Assembly: GCF_013085465.1 (NCBI RefSeq)
Contig: NZ_CP049838.1
Coordinates: forward strand, 7,440,001-7,504,000
From: Streptomyces asoensis
GTDB lineage: Bacteria > Actinomycetota > Actinomycetes > Streptomycetales > Streptomycetaceae
Length of the DNA stretch: 64,000 bases
Direction: 5' to 3'
Within the stretch, counting starts at the first letter, position 1. Every line of letters begins with the position of its first letter. The translations under genes were made by a program, and so were the position numbers. Below the pieces are notes generated by a model, which was given only the letters and a program-made list of their open reading frames with translations, was not told the DNA's origin and ran no database searches. Positions 16,015 to 24,887 of this stretch are shown here, piece after piece.

Positions 16015-16926
16015 GCCGCACACGCTAAGGCATGCTGTCGCAGCGACGGAGAGCACGGAAAATGCAGCAGGAGGCCGGACGCGTTCGGCGTGAGCATCCC
16101 ACAGGGGACCGCAGCACGGTCGTGCGCTCACCCAAGTTCGAGGCAGGGTCTGTGCGGTGAGCCCTCATGTAACTCCCCAACAGGGAGCATCAGTTAGAAC
16201 TGGTGAGTCTCCCGCGGAAGAGCAGCATGAAGCAGAATACGCGTGCGAGTGAGTCGGCAGTCGAGGGCGGTCTGTTGGCGCAAACGAAGCTGGTGGTCGA
16301 GGGGCCCTAAGGGTGAGCTCAACGATCATCTCGGGCGGGATAGCGGGGGCGGTCCGACAGCGCGCGACCTCGTGCGTCGCCTTGCCCATCCACGACACGA
16401 GCCTCAGGCCACCTGGGCATCCAACGGCCTGCTCAGCCAACTCGGCGATAGAATTACCTGGAGCCTGATCCACCGGCAACTGTTCGAGTAGCGGGTCGCC
16501 CTTCACGAACCGTACTTCCAGCCTTCAGCCCCGATTTTCCATGGGTGCAGCTCCTTGCGAGGGACGGGTCGCTGGGTGTTTGCCGGATCGGTGTAGCCGG
16601 AGGTCGTGATGATCCTCTCGGAACGGCCTGGTCACGCCCCGGCCCCGCATCAAGATCCACTGCCTCGACGCCGCAGGTCGCTGCGTTGGCCCCACCGGAG
16701 AGCCGAGCCGATCACCCAACCGCGCCTCAGGCAACAGTTCGCGGGATGCTATGCCGGTCGACGACTGCTGCCTCCATCCAGGTCTGGCGTTCCAGCGCGT
16801 CGTCCGAGAGGGAGTCACCGTCCCCCAGCGCGTATGACATCGTCTTCCCGTTACTCTCCCGATACAGCTCGATACTGGGTGTAGCATTTCCAGCGGTCAT
16901 CAGGTGTCATCGGGGGGATGGTGCGC
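16015..16926. other. gene-poor 912-bp region upstream of the dynamin operon
   Basis: I see no convincing gene. A minus-strand open frame at 16165-16506 and a plus-strand frame at 16243-16491 have mixed codon bias and no recognised domain; they may be relics. The left arm of the 75-bp inverted repeat is here (16667-16742). The bases just before 16912 should include the promoter of the dynamin operon. Confidence 0.45.
16667..16742 (+). repeat. left arm of a 75-bp inverted repeat
   Basis: The sequence beginning GACGCCGCAGGT and ending CAACAGTTCGC matches the reverse complement of 21976-22050 at roughly nine positions in ten. The best block is CACCCAACCGCGCCTCA, identical in both. The pair brackets the four-gene dynamin/patatin operon. 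Confidence 0.75.
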
Positions 16927-19242
16927 ATGAATCAGGGCAACGTCGATCAAATGCTGGGAGAGCTCCACCAGGACCTCATCAGCGCCTTCCAGCGGATTCT
17001 CGATCTCTTCGCGAAGGCGGAAGGCGCCGTCGGTGCCATGAGCGGGACGAACGAACTTGAGGGGCACCTCTCAGCCGTACGCGACCTACAGTTGCTCATG
17101 CCGATCGTTGCGCCAATGAAGGCAGGGAAGTCGACCCTGATCAACGCCATCGTCGGCTACCAACTGCTACCCGCGCGGGCGAACCCGATGACCACGCTGC
17201 CCACCAAGATCATCTTGGTCGAGGGGCTGAGTCTGGATCAGCCCGAGCTGACCATTCCCGCCTCCACCCGCAGGCTGTATAGCACCATGGAAGACAGCGT
17301 CCGCGGTGCGATGCGGCGCGGCTGGACGGTCCCGCCCAAGCACGGCTATCTGAACGGACTGGCCCAGGACCTCGAGTGCGGCACGCTGCGCGACCTGGAG
17401 CCGAGGTACACCGGTACGACGAACGTCCACAGGATCCTGGCCAGGCTCAACGACGAGATGCGTCTGGCCACGCTGGCTGTGGAGTCCGACTTCCTCGGCA
17501 GAGTGACCGAGCTGCCCGAGTTGCGCGCCGGCCATCTGCATTCCTTCGCCACCGGCGAGATCAAGGGCGGCCAGTTGGTCATCATCGACACACCCGGTCC
17601 CAACGAACACGCCATCGCGGCCAGACTGGGTCCCGCACTCGAACGACAACTTGCCAACGCGCATGTGCTCCTCGCGGTGCTCGACTACACCCAGATGGGT
17701 GGTGACGCTGCGGCGGACATCGAGAGCCGCCTTGCCCGGCATGTCGAGATCATTGGGAAAGAGCGTTTGTACGCCGTGGTGAACAAGGTCGACGCTCGTA
17801 AGTCTGTCGACGATCTGAGCGCGGCCGACACCCGTGAGATCGTGCGGCACGGTCTCGGCATCGAGGAGAAGCAGATCTTCGAGGTCGCGGCCAACTGGGG
17901 CCTGCTCGGATCGCGAGTTCTCACCGAACAGTGCTTGCAGGACCGCGAGTTCCAGGTGGCACGCAGCCCGGCTGCGATCGCCGTACTGCGCGAACTCTAC
18001 CCGCTCGACGATGAGACCGAGCTGAACGAGCGTCTGGCCGGGATGGAACCGGAGCACCTTGTCGGTGACGCCAATCGTTTCCTCAAAAAGAGCAAGATCC
18101 TTCCCCTGGTCGAGACAGTGATCAATCGCCTGCGGAACGACGCGGCACCGCAGGTGATGGGGGCCGGGTTGCAGCGCTATGAAGCGGCCATGACCGAGCT
18201 GGCGGGCGTTATCGCACTCAAGCGGAGCGCTGACGAACGTGACGCCGAGGAGATCGAGGCCCAACTGACCACACTCGGGGCCGAGATGGAGGAGTTGCAG
18301 AGCCACAAGGAGCGACTGCCCAGTGTCCGTGCACTGCAGGAGAGATTCCACTCGAAGATCGACATGTTCGCCACCGAGCTCGGCAGCCAGGGACACCAGA
18401 TCATCCAGATGCTGCAGGTCGAGCCACCCAAGACGCCAAAGAAGCAAAAGGGGCGGATTTGGGCCCTTCCCCTGGTGCACAATATGAAGACCTTCATCGA
18501 CAACGTCTTCTCTGACAAGCCCGCGCGCGACGAATACGAGTTCGCCACCCTCGAAGAGGCCAATCAGCTCAAGAACGTGCTCGCGGGCGCGGTCAGCGAA
18601 CAGCTCCGGGAACTGCTCGACCTCGGCCGCTCCGAGCTGGACGCTCAGGTTCGGGAGATCTCCGCCGCCATCGTCGAGGAGCAGGAGCGGAAGGTACGCG
18701 GGCTCATAGAGCGGGCCGCACGGACGCTTTCGACCGCCTTCGACGTCGACATCAAGCCGCCACCGCCCGGCATCACGGGGCATATCAAGACCGACCTGGG
18801 CGATCCGGTGACGCGCATGGTGGAGAACGAAGAGAAGTACGAGGTGATTGAGGAGCAGCGCATCTGGTGGACGCTCTGGCTCTTCACGCGGGAGGTGTCG
18901 GTCACCAGGACCCGCAAGGTCGAGGTGCCCATGTACGTCGTGTCGCGCGAGAGCGTGATGACTCAGCTCCAAGCCGCCTTCGACGCTCAGATCGCCGAGG
19001 TACGGGACGTGCTGCAGGTTTACGTGGCCGAGCAGCTCACCGCGGAACTGACCGCCTACTACGACGGGCTGCAGGACTACCTCCAGCTCTATCACGACAC
19101 GCTTACCCGCTCACTCGAAGGCCAGCGACAGGACAAGGAACGGCGCCGTGAACACGGCAAGGCGCTCAGGGAGATCGAGCAAGAGCTGACGGCAGAGCTC
19201 GAAGCGTTCCGCGACTACCGCCTCCGTCTTTCCCCCGCCTGA
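16927..19242 (+). CDS. dynamin-family large GTPase (CrfC/RdcA-like)
   Basis: A 771-residue bacterial dynamin-like protein. The GTPase domain has the P-loop APMKAGKSTL (about residues 62-71), a threonine-rich switch (MTTLPTK), G3 as IDTPGPNE (about 221) and G4 as VVNKVD (about 286). It is followed by long helical stalk segments (about 420-520 and 570-620), a short insert of basic and aromatic residues (RIWWTLWLFTREVS, near 650-665) that could touch membrane, and a C-terminal helical bundle. Such proteins polymerise on membranes and remodel them. The ATG at 16927 is favoured because GGGGGG lies nine bases upstream; a nearer ATG at 16918 is too close. It is first in a four-gene operon. Confidence 0.85.
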   Translation: MNQGNVDQMLGELHQDLISAFQRILDLFAKAEGAVGAMSGTNELEGHLSAVRDLQLLMPIVAPMKAGKSTLINAIVGYQLLPARANPMTTLPTKIILVEGLSLDQPELTIPASTRRLYSTMEDSVRGAMRRGWTVPPKHGYLNGLAQDLECGTLRDLEPRYTGTTNVHRILARLNDEMRLATLAVESDFLGRVTELPELRAGHLHSFATGEIKGGQLVIIDTPGPNEHAIAARLGPALERQLANAHVLLAVLDYTQMGGDAAADIESRLARHVEIIGKERLYAVVNKVDARKSVDDLSAADTREIVRHGLGIEEKQIFEVAANWGLLGSRVLTEQCLQDREFQVARSPAAIAVLRELYPLDDETELNERLAGMEPEHLVGDANRFLKKSKILPLVETVINRLRNDAAPQVMGAGLQRYEAAMTELAGVIALKRSADERDAEEIEAQLTTLGAEMEELQSHKERLPSVRALQERFHSKIDMFATELGSQGHQIIQMLQVEPPKTPKKQKGRIWALPLVHNMKTFIDNVFSDKPARDEYEFATLEEANQLKNVLAGAVSEQLRELLDLGRSELDAQVREISAAIVEEQERKVRGLIERAARTLSTAFDVDIKPPPPGITGHIKTDLGDPVTRMVENEEKYEVIEEQRIWWTLWLFTREVSVTRTRKVEVPMYVVSRESVMTQLQAAFDAQIAEVRDVLQVYVAEQLTAELTAYYDGLQDYLQLYHDTLTRSLEGQRQDKERRREHGKALREIEQELTAELEAFRDYRLRLSPA

Positions 19243-19244
19243 CC

Positions 19245-20045
19245 GTGGAAAGGCGTGTTCCCTTCGTGGGACCCATGAAGTCGGGGAAATCCTCTCTGCT
19301 CGTCGCACTCGTGCGCCATGACGTGCTGCCCCGGCGCAGCCACGTGATGACTACGGTGGCCACGCGTGTGGTCCTCGGCGGGCACTCGAAGCCCGTGCTC
19401 CGCATCGACCGGCGGACCCTTGATCGGATCTCCGAGCAACTCAGCTTCTCCGCCGAAACGGAGGACCTGAGCAGATGGCCCGATCTGGCGCGCTTCTGTC
19501 ACCGCGTACGGCAGGGCGGGATCGAGGTACGAGCGGGGATCCACGGCGCGGAAGCTGTCAGGCGGCAGCTACTCGAGCTCAATGAGCTTGCCCGGCTTGG
19601 CGGGCAAGCCGTCGACTGGTTGCCCGAGATCCGTCTCCCCAGCGACACCGACTGCCCGTTGGTGCTCATCGACACCCCTGGCGCCGCTCCCCACGACGCC
19701 GTCGTCGCCGAGCATCTAACTCAAGCGCACGGCTGCGTCGTGGTGCTCGACTACACCCAGCTCGGCAGCACGGCGGAGGCCGTCTTCGCTGAGCGGGTGC
19801 AACCCTTTCTCGACAGGCTCGACCGGGTGTGGATCGTGGTCAATCGGATTGACCAGCGCCGCGACCTCACCGACCGCGACCGTGCTGGCACGGCGGAGGC
19901 CGCCCGGGCCCTGTTCGGCCGCGACGACCCTGAGGTCTTCGAGACGTCGGCGAGCCTGGCTATGGCTGCCGATCCCCGTGCACGCGCGCGCTCGGGTGTG
20001 GAGCTGCTGAGCGGTGCGCTCAGCCTAGCGGAGGGATCGTCGTGA
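19245..20045 (+). CDS. small dynamin-type GTPase lacking a stalk
   Basis: A 266-residue protein that is essentially only a GTPase domain and is homologous in motif order to the larger upstream protein: P-loop GPMKSGKSS (residues 9-17), MTTVATRVV switch, G3 IDTPGAAPHD, VLDYTQLG (the same VLDYTQ block as its neighbour) and G4 VVNRID. It begins directly at the P-loop with no leading helix and has no stalk. GTG start two bases after the upstream stop. Pairs of unequal dynamins are known in bacteria, where the two subunits assemble together. Here the small one may modulate the large one. Confidence 0.8.
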   Translation: MERRVPFVGPMKSGKSSLLVALVRHDVLPRRSHVMTTVATRVVLGGHSKPVLRIDRRTLDRISEQLSFSAETEDLSRWPDLARFCHRVRQGGIEVRAGIHGAEAVRRQLLELNELARLGGQAVDWLPEIRLPSDTDCPLVLIDTPGAAPHDAVVAEHLTQAHGCVVVLDYTQLGSTAEAVFAERVQPFLDRLDRVWIVVNRIDQRRDLTDRDRAGTAEAARALFGRDDPEVFETSASLAMAADPRARARSGVELLSGALSLAEGSS

Positions 20046-21019
20046 CAGGCAGTGCGTTGCAGCTGGTGGGTCGACTTCCAGGGGTGAGCGACAGAGTGTT
20101 GCTCGAGCTGGTGAATGGGATCGGTGTCGCCAGCTCGGTCACCGCGGACCGCTCCGGTATGGGCGTGATGGGTCGGCTGATCGCCAACGTCACTGGCCAG
20201 GACCACGAGGCTCAGATACTGACCTTTCGCCACCTGATCAACGGGCAGCAGGCACTGGTTCAGCTGTCCGTCGAGGCCAATTTGCGCAGTGGTGTCACTG
20301 ACCTGGCCCTGGCCCGTGTGAGCACGCATCTCAAGTCGGTCAAAGAGGTCACCCTGGCCGTGCGTGACGAGCACGACGAGCTTGCGGGCATGGTCGGCGA
20401 GCTCATCCAGGAATGCGACGCACGGGACGAATACCTGTCGCGGGTGGGACAGCGACTCAGCATCGTCGAGCTGAGGATGGCCGCCGATGACTTCCTGGAG
20501 ATCGCGGTCACCGACGCGGAGCGCGTCCTCGATGGAGTGCCATGGCCGTACCAGGTGATTCTTCTGGCGCGGCAGCTCGCGAGCGGCCCCTGTGGACAGT
20601 GGGATGCCAAGCAGGGCGACACGGGGTACCGCACCCGGATCGCCAACGCCGTGGCCGATGCGATCGACGAGGTACGGCAGGCGCCTCGGCATGGCGTACA
20701 GCTGGAGGGAATTATCGATACTTCATGGCGGGTGCTGAGTCGGACCGACGAACGACGGCTGCTGGCCGAGCTGCTCGATGTGGGACTGAACCCTCAGCTG
20801 GCACTCGCTCATGGCCCGTTGACCCAGATGGCGGCCCTCACCATGGAGCTGGCTTCGCTTCCGGACGACAGTAGGCCGGACCGGCCGGCCAAGGTTGCTC
20901 TTGAGCTCAGTCGTCGAAGGGTAGGCCACCTTGATGGCGGAGCCACTACGCGAAGGTTTGTCGACCTTGCTGTACGCGAGCAGTTCGCCACAGTCGCCGA
21001 TCTCTGGCGGCGCCGGTGA
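20042..21019 (+). CDS. RdcB-like (YjcZ-type) accessory protein
   Basis: A 325-residue helical protein without signal or membrane helices. It overlaps the GTPase stop by four bases (GTGA). The block LIANVTGQDHEAQILTFRHL followed by SVEANLRSGVTDLALARVS resembles the RdcB/YjcZ family, whose E. coli member sits beside the dynamin-like CrfC (RdcA/YjdA). In E. coli that pair influences diguanylate cyclase activity. The second half (DERRLLAELLDVGLNPQLAL) is helical. Assignment rests on remembered family patterns and on the conserved gene neighbourhood, so it is moderate. Confidence 0.5.
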   Translation: MTGSALQLVGRLPGVSDRVLLELVNGIGVASSVTADRSGMGVMGRLIANVTGQDHEAQILTFRHLINGQQALVQLSVEANLRSGVTDLALARVSTHLKSVKEVTLAVRDEHDELAGMVGELIQECDARDEYLSRVGQRLSIVELRMAADDFLEIAVTDAERVLDGVPWPYQVILLARQLASGPCGQWDAKQGDTGYRTRIANAVADAIDEVRQAPRHGVQLEGIIDTSWRVLSRTDERRLLAELLDVGLNPQLALAHGPLTQMAALTMELASLPDDSRPDRPAKVALELSRRRVGHLDGGATTRRFVDLAVREQFATVADLWRRR

Positions 21020-21939
21020 ATCCGTTCCCCGCCACCGCGAGAGTCGGCCTCGTACTGGCGGGCGGCGGAGCAAAGGGTGCCTACCAGGTCGGAGTGATCC
21101 AGTACTTGGCCGAGATCGATCTTCCCCTCGCCGCAGTGGCGGGCACCAGCATCGGGGCGCTGAACGGCACGGTCGTCGCAGCGCATGGCTCGCCAGCTGC
21201 AGCGATTGAGCACCTGCGCAGTCTGTGGGCCGAAGTCGGAAGCATCGCGGGGGCAGGCATTACGGGGCCAGGAACGGCGTCGGATGTGATCGAGCTGGCT
21301 GGCAACCCGGTTCTGCGCCCCGATTTCGTTGCGGGAGTCGTGCACAGACACATCGACATGACGGATCTACGGCTCGCCTTCTGGGTCACCGCTTTCCCTA
21401 GTGCCCCGGACGACAACTGGCTTGCTGACGTGGCCCGTTCAGTGACGGGCCGTGGCCGCTCCGACTGGATCAAGGTGAACGCTCTTCCCTTGGCAGAGCG
21501 CAGGGAAGCCATCCTGGCCAGCGCGGCCCTGCCGTACATCGCACCGGGCCGGTGGGTCAATGGGACCTTCTACCGCGACGGCGGACTTGGCGGCCCCTAT
21601 GCCAACACCCCAGCCGGTCCACTGGCTGCAGAGGGACCGTTGGACCTCATCCTCGTCACCCAGCTCACGCGCGGGGTGCTGTGGGACGCCGCGCGCTATC
21701 CTGACGCCACCATTCTGGAGATCCGGCCCTTTGACGCGTTGGCCGCACGAGGCCCGGTCGGATCCGCGATCGGGCTCATGGATTTCTCCCCCCGGCGCAT
21801 GGAAGAACTGCGTCGGCAGGGCTATCAGGACGCCAAGCGGACCCTCTCGGACGCGCGAGCCGTGCTGGAATCGACTCATGAGCGGCGCACGGCGCAGGAC
21901 ATCATGCTGGAGGCGGTCCGCGACCTGGACGATCCGTGA
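21016..21939 (+). CDS. patatin-like phospholipase
   Basis: A 307-residue patatin with all catalytic elements: oxyanion-hole loop AGGGAKG (residues 15-21), nucleophile Ser45 in GTSIG, and the catalytic Asp of the DGG motif at about residue 188 (FYRDGGLGGPY). It should hydrolyse membrane phospholipids. It overlaps the previous gene by four bases (GTGA) and ends the operon of dynamin-like GTPases. Patatins are established effectors in several antiphage systems (for example CapV in CBASS), where they destroy the membrane of an infected cell. A dynamin-gated phospholipase is therefore a reasonable hypothesis. Confidence 0.88.
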   Translation: MNPFPATARVGLVLAGGGAKGAYQVGVIQYLAEIDLPLAAVAGTSIGALNGTVVAAHGSPAAAIEHLRSLWAEVGSIAGAGITGPGTASDVIELAGNPVLRPDFVAGVVHRHIDMTDLRLAFWVTAFPSAPDDNWLADVARSVTGRGRSDWIKVNALPLAERREAILASAALPYIAPGRWVNGTFYRDGGLGGPYANTPAGPLAAEGPLDLILVTQLTRGVLWDAARYPDATILEIRPFDALAARGPVGSAIGLMDFSPRRMEELRRQGYQDAKRTLSDARAVLESTHERRTAQDIMLEAVRDLDDP

Positions 21940-22527
21940 AGGGTGCGGCTCCCTTCAAGGGGCGGTCTCATCTGTGCGAACTGTTGTGTGAGGCGCGGTT
22001 GGGTGACCGGCTCGGCTATCGGTGGGGGCAGCGCAGCCACCTGCGGCGTCCGAAGACGTACATTGCCCGCCGGGTCAGCGAGGGCAAGAGCCGTCGCGAC
22101 CACAGCGATGCCTCAAGCGCAACATCTGCCGCCAGATCTTCAAATCCTCGAACGAAGGAGCCAGCCAAACGCGGAAGAGCTTCCTCAAGCGGCTTAACAC
22201 GACATAGCAGCCACGGGGGCGACTTGGCACCCGCCCGGGGGCGTACGCCTGGAGCGTGTGTAGCCCTAGTGCGCCGCTGACAAACCGCCATCTCACCGAT
22301 AGCGTCCTAGTGTGCTGTCGACTGAGGGACCGTTCTGGCCCTACCACGTAAAATTCGAGAGGGCCGGCGCCGGAGAGGGGCGGTACCCCGCCGTATGCGC
22401 AGGAACGGGCGGCATGCAACGTCGAGAACAGTCTGTAGGCGCGGAGCCGTGACAGCGTGCTGACTAGGCTCACAGGGCGGAGTTGCGCCGCTCAGATGAC
22501 CGGGTTGGGCGTGATGGGGGAGAGGCC
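21940..22527. other. 588-bp intergenic region
   Basis: It contains the right inverted-repeat arm and an open stretch (22100-22200) ending KSSNEGASQTRKSFLKRLNT that looks like a gene remnant but has no start. No other structure was recognised. The promoter of the metalloprotease operon is expected near 22440-22510. Confidence 0.45.
21976..22050 (-). repeat. right arm of the 75-bp inverted repeat
   Basis: Reads GCGAACTGTTG at its start and CTGCGGCGTC at its end; it is the inverted partner of 16667-16742. It lies 37 bases after the patatin stop. The surrounding plus-strand frame (ARLGDRLGYRWGQRSHLRR) looks like the relic of a coding sequence, so the arms may be fragments of a duplicated gene. 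Confidence 0.75.
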
Positions 22528-22881
22528 GTGTCCGTCGACGAGTACTTGAACAAGACCGAGGACGAACTGTATGCGCTGCTAGGCGCGTCGCTGCTTGGCG
22601 ATACCCTCGGAGCCGCCCCGAGTGATCCCGACCGTCCGCGCCGGTTCGGCCAGGAATGGCTCAACGGGCAGCTAGATGCCCTGCGTAGCAGGATTTGCGG
22701 GCATGAGCGGCTTAAGGGAGTCGTGGGCGCCAGCTCTTCGGACCGGGTGATCGATGCATATGCGCTGTGCGATATCCTCGGCAACTTTGGCGGGGACCCG
22801 ACGAAGACTGCGCTGGTGGCCGTCCTGGTGGCCCGGATCGGAGTCGGCGCCTTGTGCTCCGGTCACACGCCGCTCCCATGA
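22528..22881 (+). CDS. small hypothetical protein coupled to a metalloprotease
   Basis: A 117-residue acidic protein of unknown family starting SVDEYLNKTEDELYALLGAS. GTG start with GGGGGAGAG upstream. It is predicted to be mostly helical, with a hydrophobic stretch at the C-terminus (TALVAVLVARIGVGAL). Its stop overlaps the ATG of the metalloprotease by four bases (ATGA), so they are made together. It could be an activator, substrate or inhibitor of the protease. Nothing in the sequence decides which. Confidence 0.6.
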   Translation: MSVDEYLNKTEDELYALLGASLLGDTLGAAPSDPDRPRRFGQEWLNGQLDALRSRICGHERLKGVVGASSSDRVIDAYALCDILGNFGGDPTKTALVAVLVARIGVGALCSGHTPLP

Positions 22882-24347
22882 CCGGGGAGTCGATGGCCCA
22901 GGCCGCCGCACGCAATTTTCTTCAAGTGGGCAAGGAGAGCTATTCCTCGTACCTGCGTAAAAACATGTCGGAAATCGGTGCGCTCAGCAGCGACCAAACG
23001 TGGCGGCTGCCGTTCCCTGAGCTCTTCGGTGAGTCCCTGTCTGAGGTACTCGACGCTGCCGCGGCGGATCTCGCCTCCGCCTTGACCACCCTCGGGCGGG
23101 GAGACCGGCTCGCTCGGCTCGTCGTGATCGCCGCCAGGAGTCAGTGGGTCTCCGCCCAGTATGCCCCATATGGCGATGGAAGTGGCCTGGTGGTGGTGTC
23201 GGACTCGCTGGCCGGCCTGTGCACTTCCTACTGCCAGCACCTCAGCTGGGAGCTAGCGCCGATTTTCGATACGACCTCGTTCCTTAAGCCACTCCTCCGC
23301 CTTGCTGTTGCTCTCTGCAAGGGCACACTGGTCGGTGATCCGGCACGTCTGGCCTCGGTGCTGCGCTACCACCACGTCAACCGCCGGGCTCACGGTGTCG
23401 CCACCGCCCTGCTCACCCAGCAGGAACGGCGTAGCGAGAATGACCACGAGCATCACAGCGAGGCCGATCTATTCTTGCTGATGACTATCCGGTTTCTCCT
23501 CGGCCATGAAATGGCACACCACGCTCTCGCTCACCACGCTGAATGTTCCCAGTCACCGGAACAGGAGTCGCAGGCTGATTTCCTGGCCCTTCGGGCCGGA
23601 AACCTAGTGAACGCAGACGTGATGAAGAAGCATGCGTCCGATATTCCGTTCGTGCGCGAACAATGGATGGAGGATGCTGGTGAATTCTATGGGCTGGTGA
23701 GCGCCGTAATCGGGATGTTGGCCGTACAGTCGCTGGAAGAAGCCCTGATGGTCAGGCGGGGCAGAACGCACCGCCCCGCGCGTGAGCGCGCCGCACGTCT
23801 CATCGAACAGTCCTTGGGTGATGCCCGGATCCATGAGCACGAACGAGCCTTGGGACACCGCGATGCGCGTTTCCGCAGGCGGATCGAATCGGAACGCAAC
23901 GCCCTGCAAAGTCTGACGCGCAGCCTGGCGGCGGCGACGGACAAGGCAGCTGACTTCAGCGCGAGACGCGCCAATTTCGACTGGGCGGGCCTGCCCATCG
24001 CGCAGGTCGTCGTGCCGGGCGAGAACCACTTGCGAGAGGTGGTCCGGCTAGATGGGCTGTTGAGCCAACCCGACGCATCGCTCACCGCCGCCCTGGCCCA
24101 CAGTCCGCTGCACGATGGTGCCCTGTATGCGCTGGCCGGAAACACGCGCCAGGCGATGCGGGCCTGGAAAGTGCCCGACGCCACGACCCGCACCGTGCAC
24201 GACGAGACGACCGCTCTGGCGTTCTATACCCTCGTCCACTTCATCCGGACCGCTAGTAAAACGTACGGACTTTCAGGGAAAGACCTTCATGAACTCCCGA
24301 TCGTGGCTGCGACCTTAATCTCCCGGCGATTGACGCATGAGGAGTGA
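22878..24347 (+). CDS. M48-like zinc metalloprotease domain protein
   Basis: A 489-residue soluble protein with the zincin motif LLGHEMAHHALAHH (HExxH at about residues 210-214) and a downstream glutamate in QESQADFLAL (about 233). The E-x-x-A-D spacing is that of M48 peptidases. There are no obvious membrane helices, which is unusual for M48. The N-terminal 180 residues and the C-terminal 200 residues, which include a charged helical region (RFRRRIESERNALQSLT), are unrecognised and probably serve as sensor or substrate-binding parts. It is second in a two-gene operon by ATGA overlap, inside the island. A role in defence by regulated proteolysis is inference. Confidence 0.72.
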   Translation: MTGESMAQAAARNFLQVGKESYSSYLRKNMSEIGALSSDQTWRLPFPELFGESLSEVLDAAAADLASALTTLGRGDRLARLVVIAARSQWVSAQYAPYGDGSGLVVVSDSLAGLCTSYCQHLSWELAPIFDTTSFLKPLLRLAVALCKGTLVGDPARLASVLRYHHVNRRAHGVATALLTQQERRSENDHEHHSEADLFLLMTIRFLLGHEMAHHALAHHAECSQSPEQESQADFLALRAGNLVNADVMKKHASDIPFVREQWMEDAGEFYGLVSAVIGMLAVQSLEEALMVRRGRTHRPARERAARLIEQSLGDARIHEHERALGHRDARFRRRIESERNALQSLTRSLAAATDKAADFSARRANFDWAGLPIAQVVVPGENHLREVVRLDGLLSQPDASLTAALAHSPLHDGALYALAGNTRQAMRAWKVPDATTRTVHDETTALAFYTLVHFIRTASKTYGLSGKDLHELPIVAATLISRRLTHEE

Positions 24348-24498
24348 CGTACCACTGGCACTTCACTCCCGGAAGGCCGGGAGCGTCCGACTGGGTAGCC
24401 GGAGGTCGTGGCAGCGGAAGCCGTTCGGGGGCGATGGCTGCACGGTGCACTTCGCCACTTCACCCGAAGAGGGTGCGGCGCAGGAGCCCGTCGAGACG

Positions 24499-24533
24499 AG
24501 GAGAGCCCCAGCCACCTCGACCGGGGCTCTCCT
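24499..24533. terminator. bidirectional hairpin terminator
   Basis: AGGAGAGCCCC (24499-24509) pairs perfectly with GGGGCTCTCCT (24523-24533), with a 13-base loop. It lies between the convergent metalloprotease gene and the small membrane-protein gene and is followed by GATTTG. Confidence 0.75.
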
Positions 24534-24588
24534 GATTTGTGTGCTGCCGGTGGCACACAGGGGCGCGCCTGCCCACCGGACACGTGCT

Positions 24589-24741
24589 TCAGCCGACCGT
24601 CACGGAGAATCCTTGACCCAAGATGATCAGTAGCGCCATGAAGACACCCACCGTCACCAGGATGCCGATCAGGCGACCCGTCCGGCGCTCCCCGCCGATG
24701 GCGTACCGGACGGTCCGCCACCACTCCTTGCCCAGCTTCAC
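24589..24741 (-). CDS. 50-residue single-pass membrane protein
   Basis: A short gene on the minus strand. GTG at 24741 has AGGGAGG upstream at good spacing. The N-terminal half is basic and aromatic (KLGKEWWRTVRYAIGGERR). The C-terminal half is one hydrophobic helix (LIGILVTVGVFMALLIILG), so the protein should span the membrane once with the basic part inside. It is convergent with the metalloprotease and divergent from the STAND gene. Function is unknown. Small membrane proteins beside STAND ATPases are sometimes effectors or anchors, but the orientation here argues against a shared operon. Confidence 0.55.
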   Translation of the reverse strand: MKLGKEWWRTVRYAIGGERRTGRLIGILVTVGVFMALLIILGQGFSVTVG

Positions 24742-24887
24742 CCTGCTCACCTCCCTTGCTGTTCGCGTGAGTTGAGCATCCCTGGCGGGATATGCGGATA
24801 AATCATGGCGGTAGGCTGTGACACACAAAAGAACTGTCGTGAACCGTGGTGATCCGAATCCGGGTCATCACGGCGGGGAGGCCCCGT

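Noticed and set aside
16165..16506. Minus-strand open frame near the dynamin operon
   Set aside because: Codon bias is mixed, no ribosome site is clear, and no family is recognised. It is left as possible relic in the intergenic description.
16593..24410. 16-bp direct repeat GTAGCCGGAGGTCGTG at 16593 and 24395
   Set aside because: In GC-rich DNA of this length one match of that size can arise by chance, and nothing else aligns around the copies.
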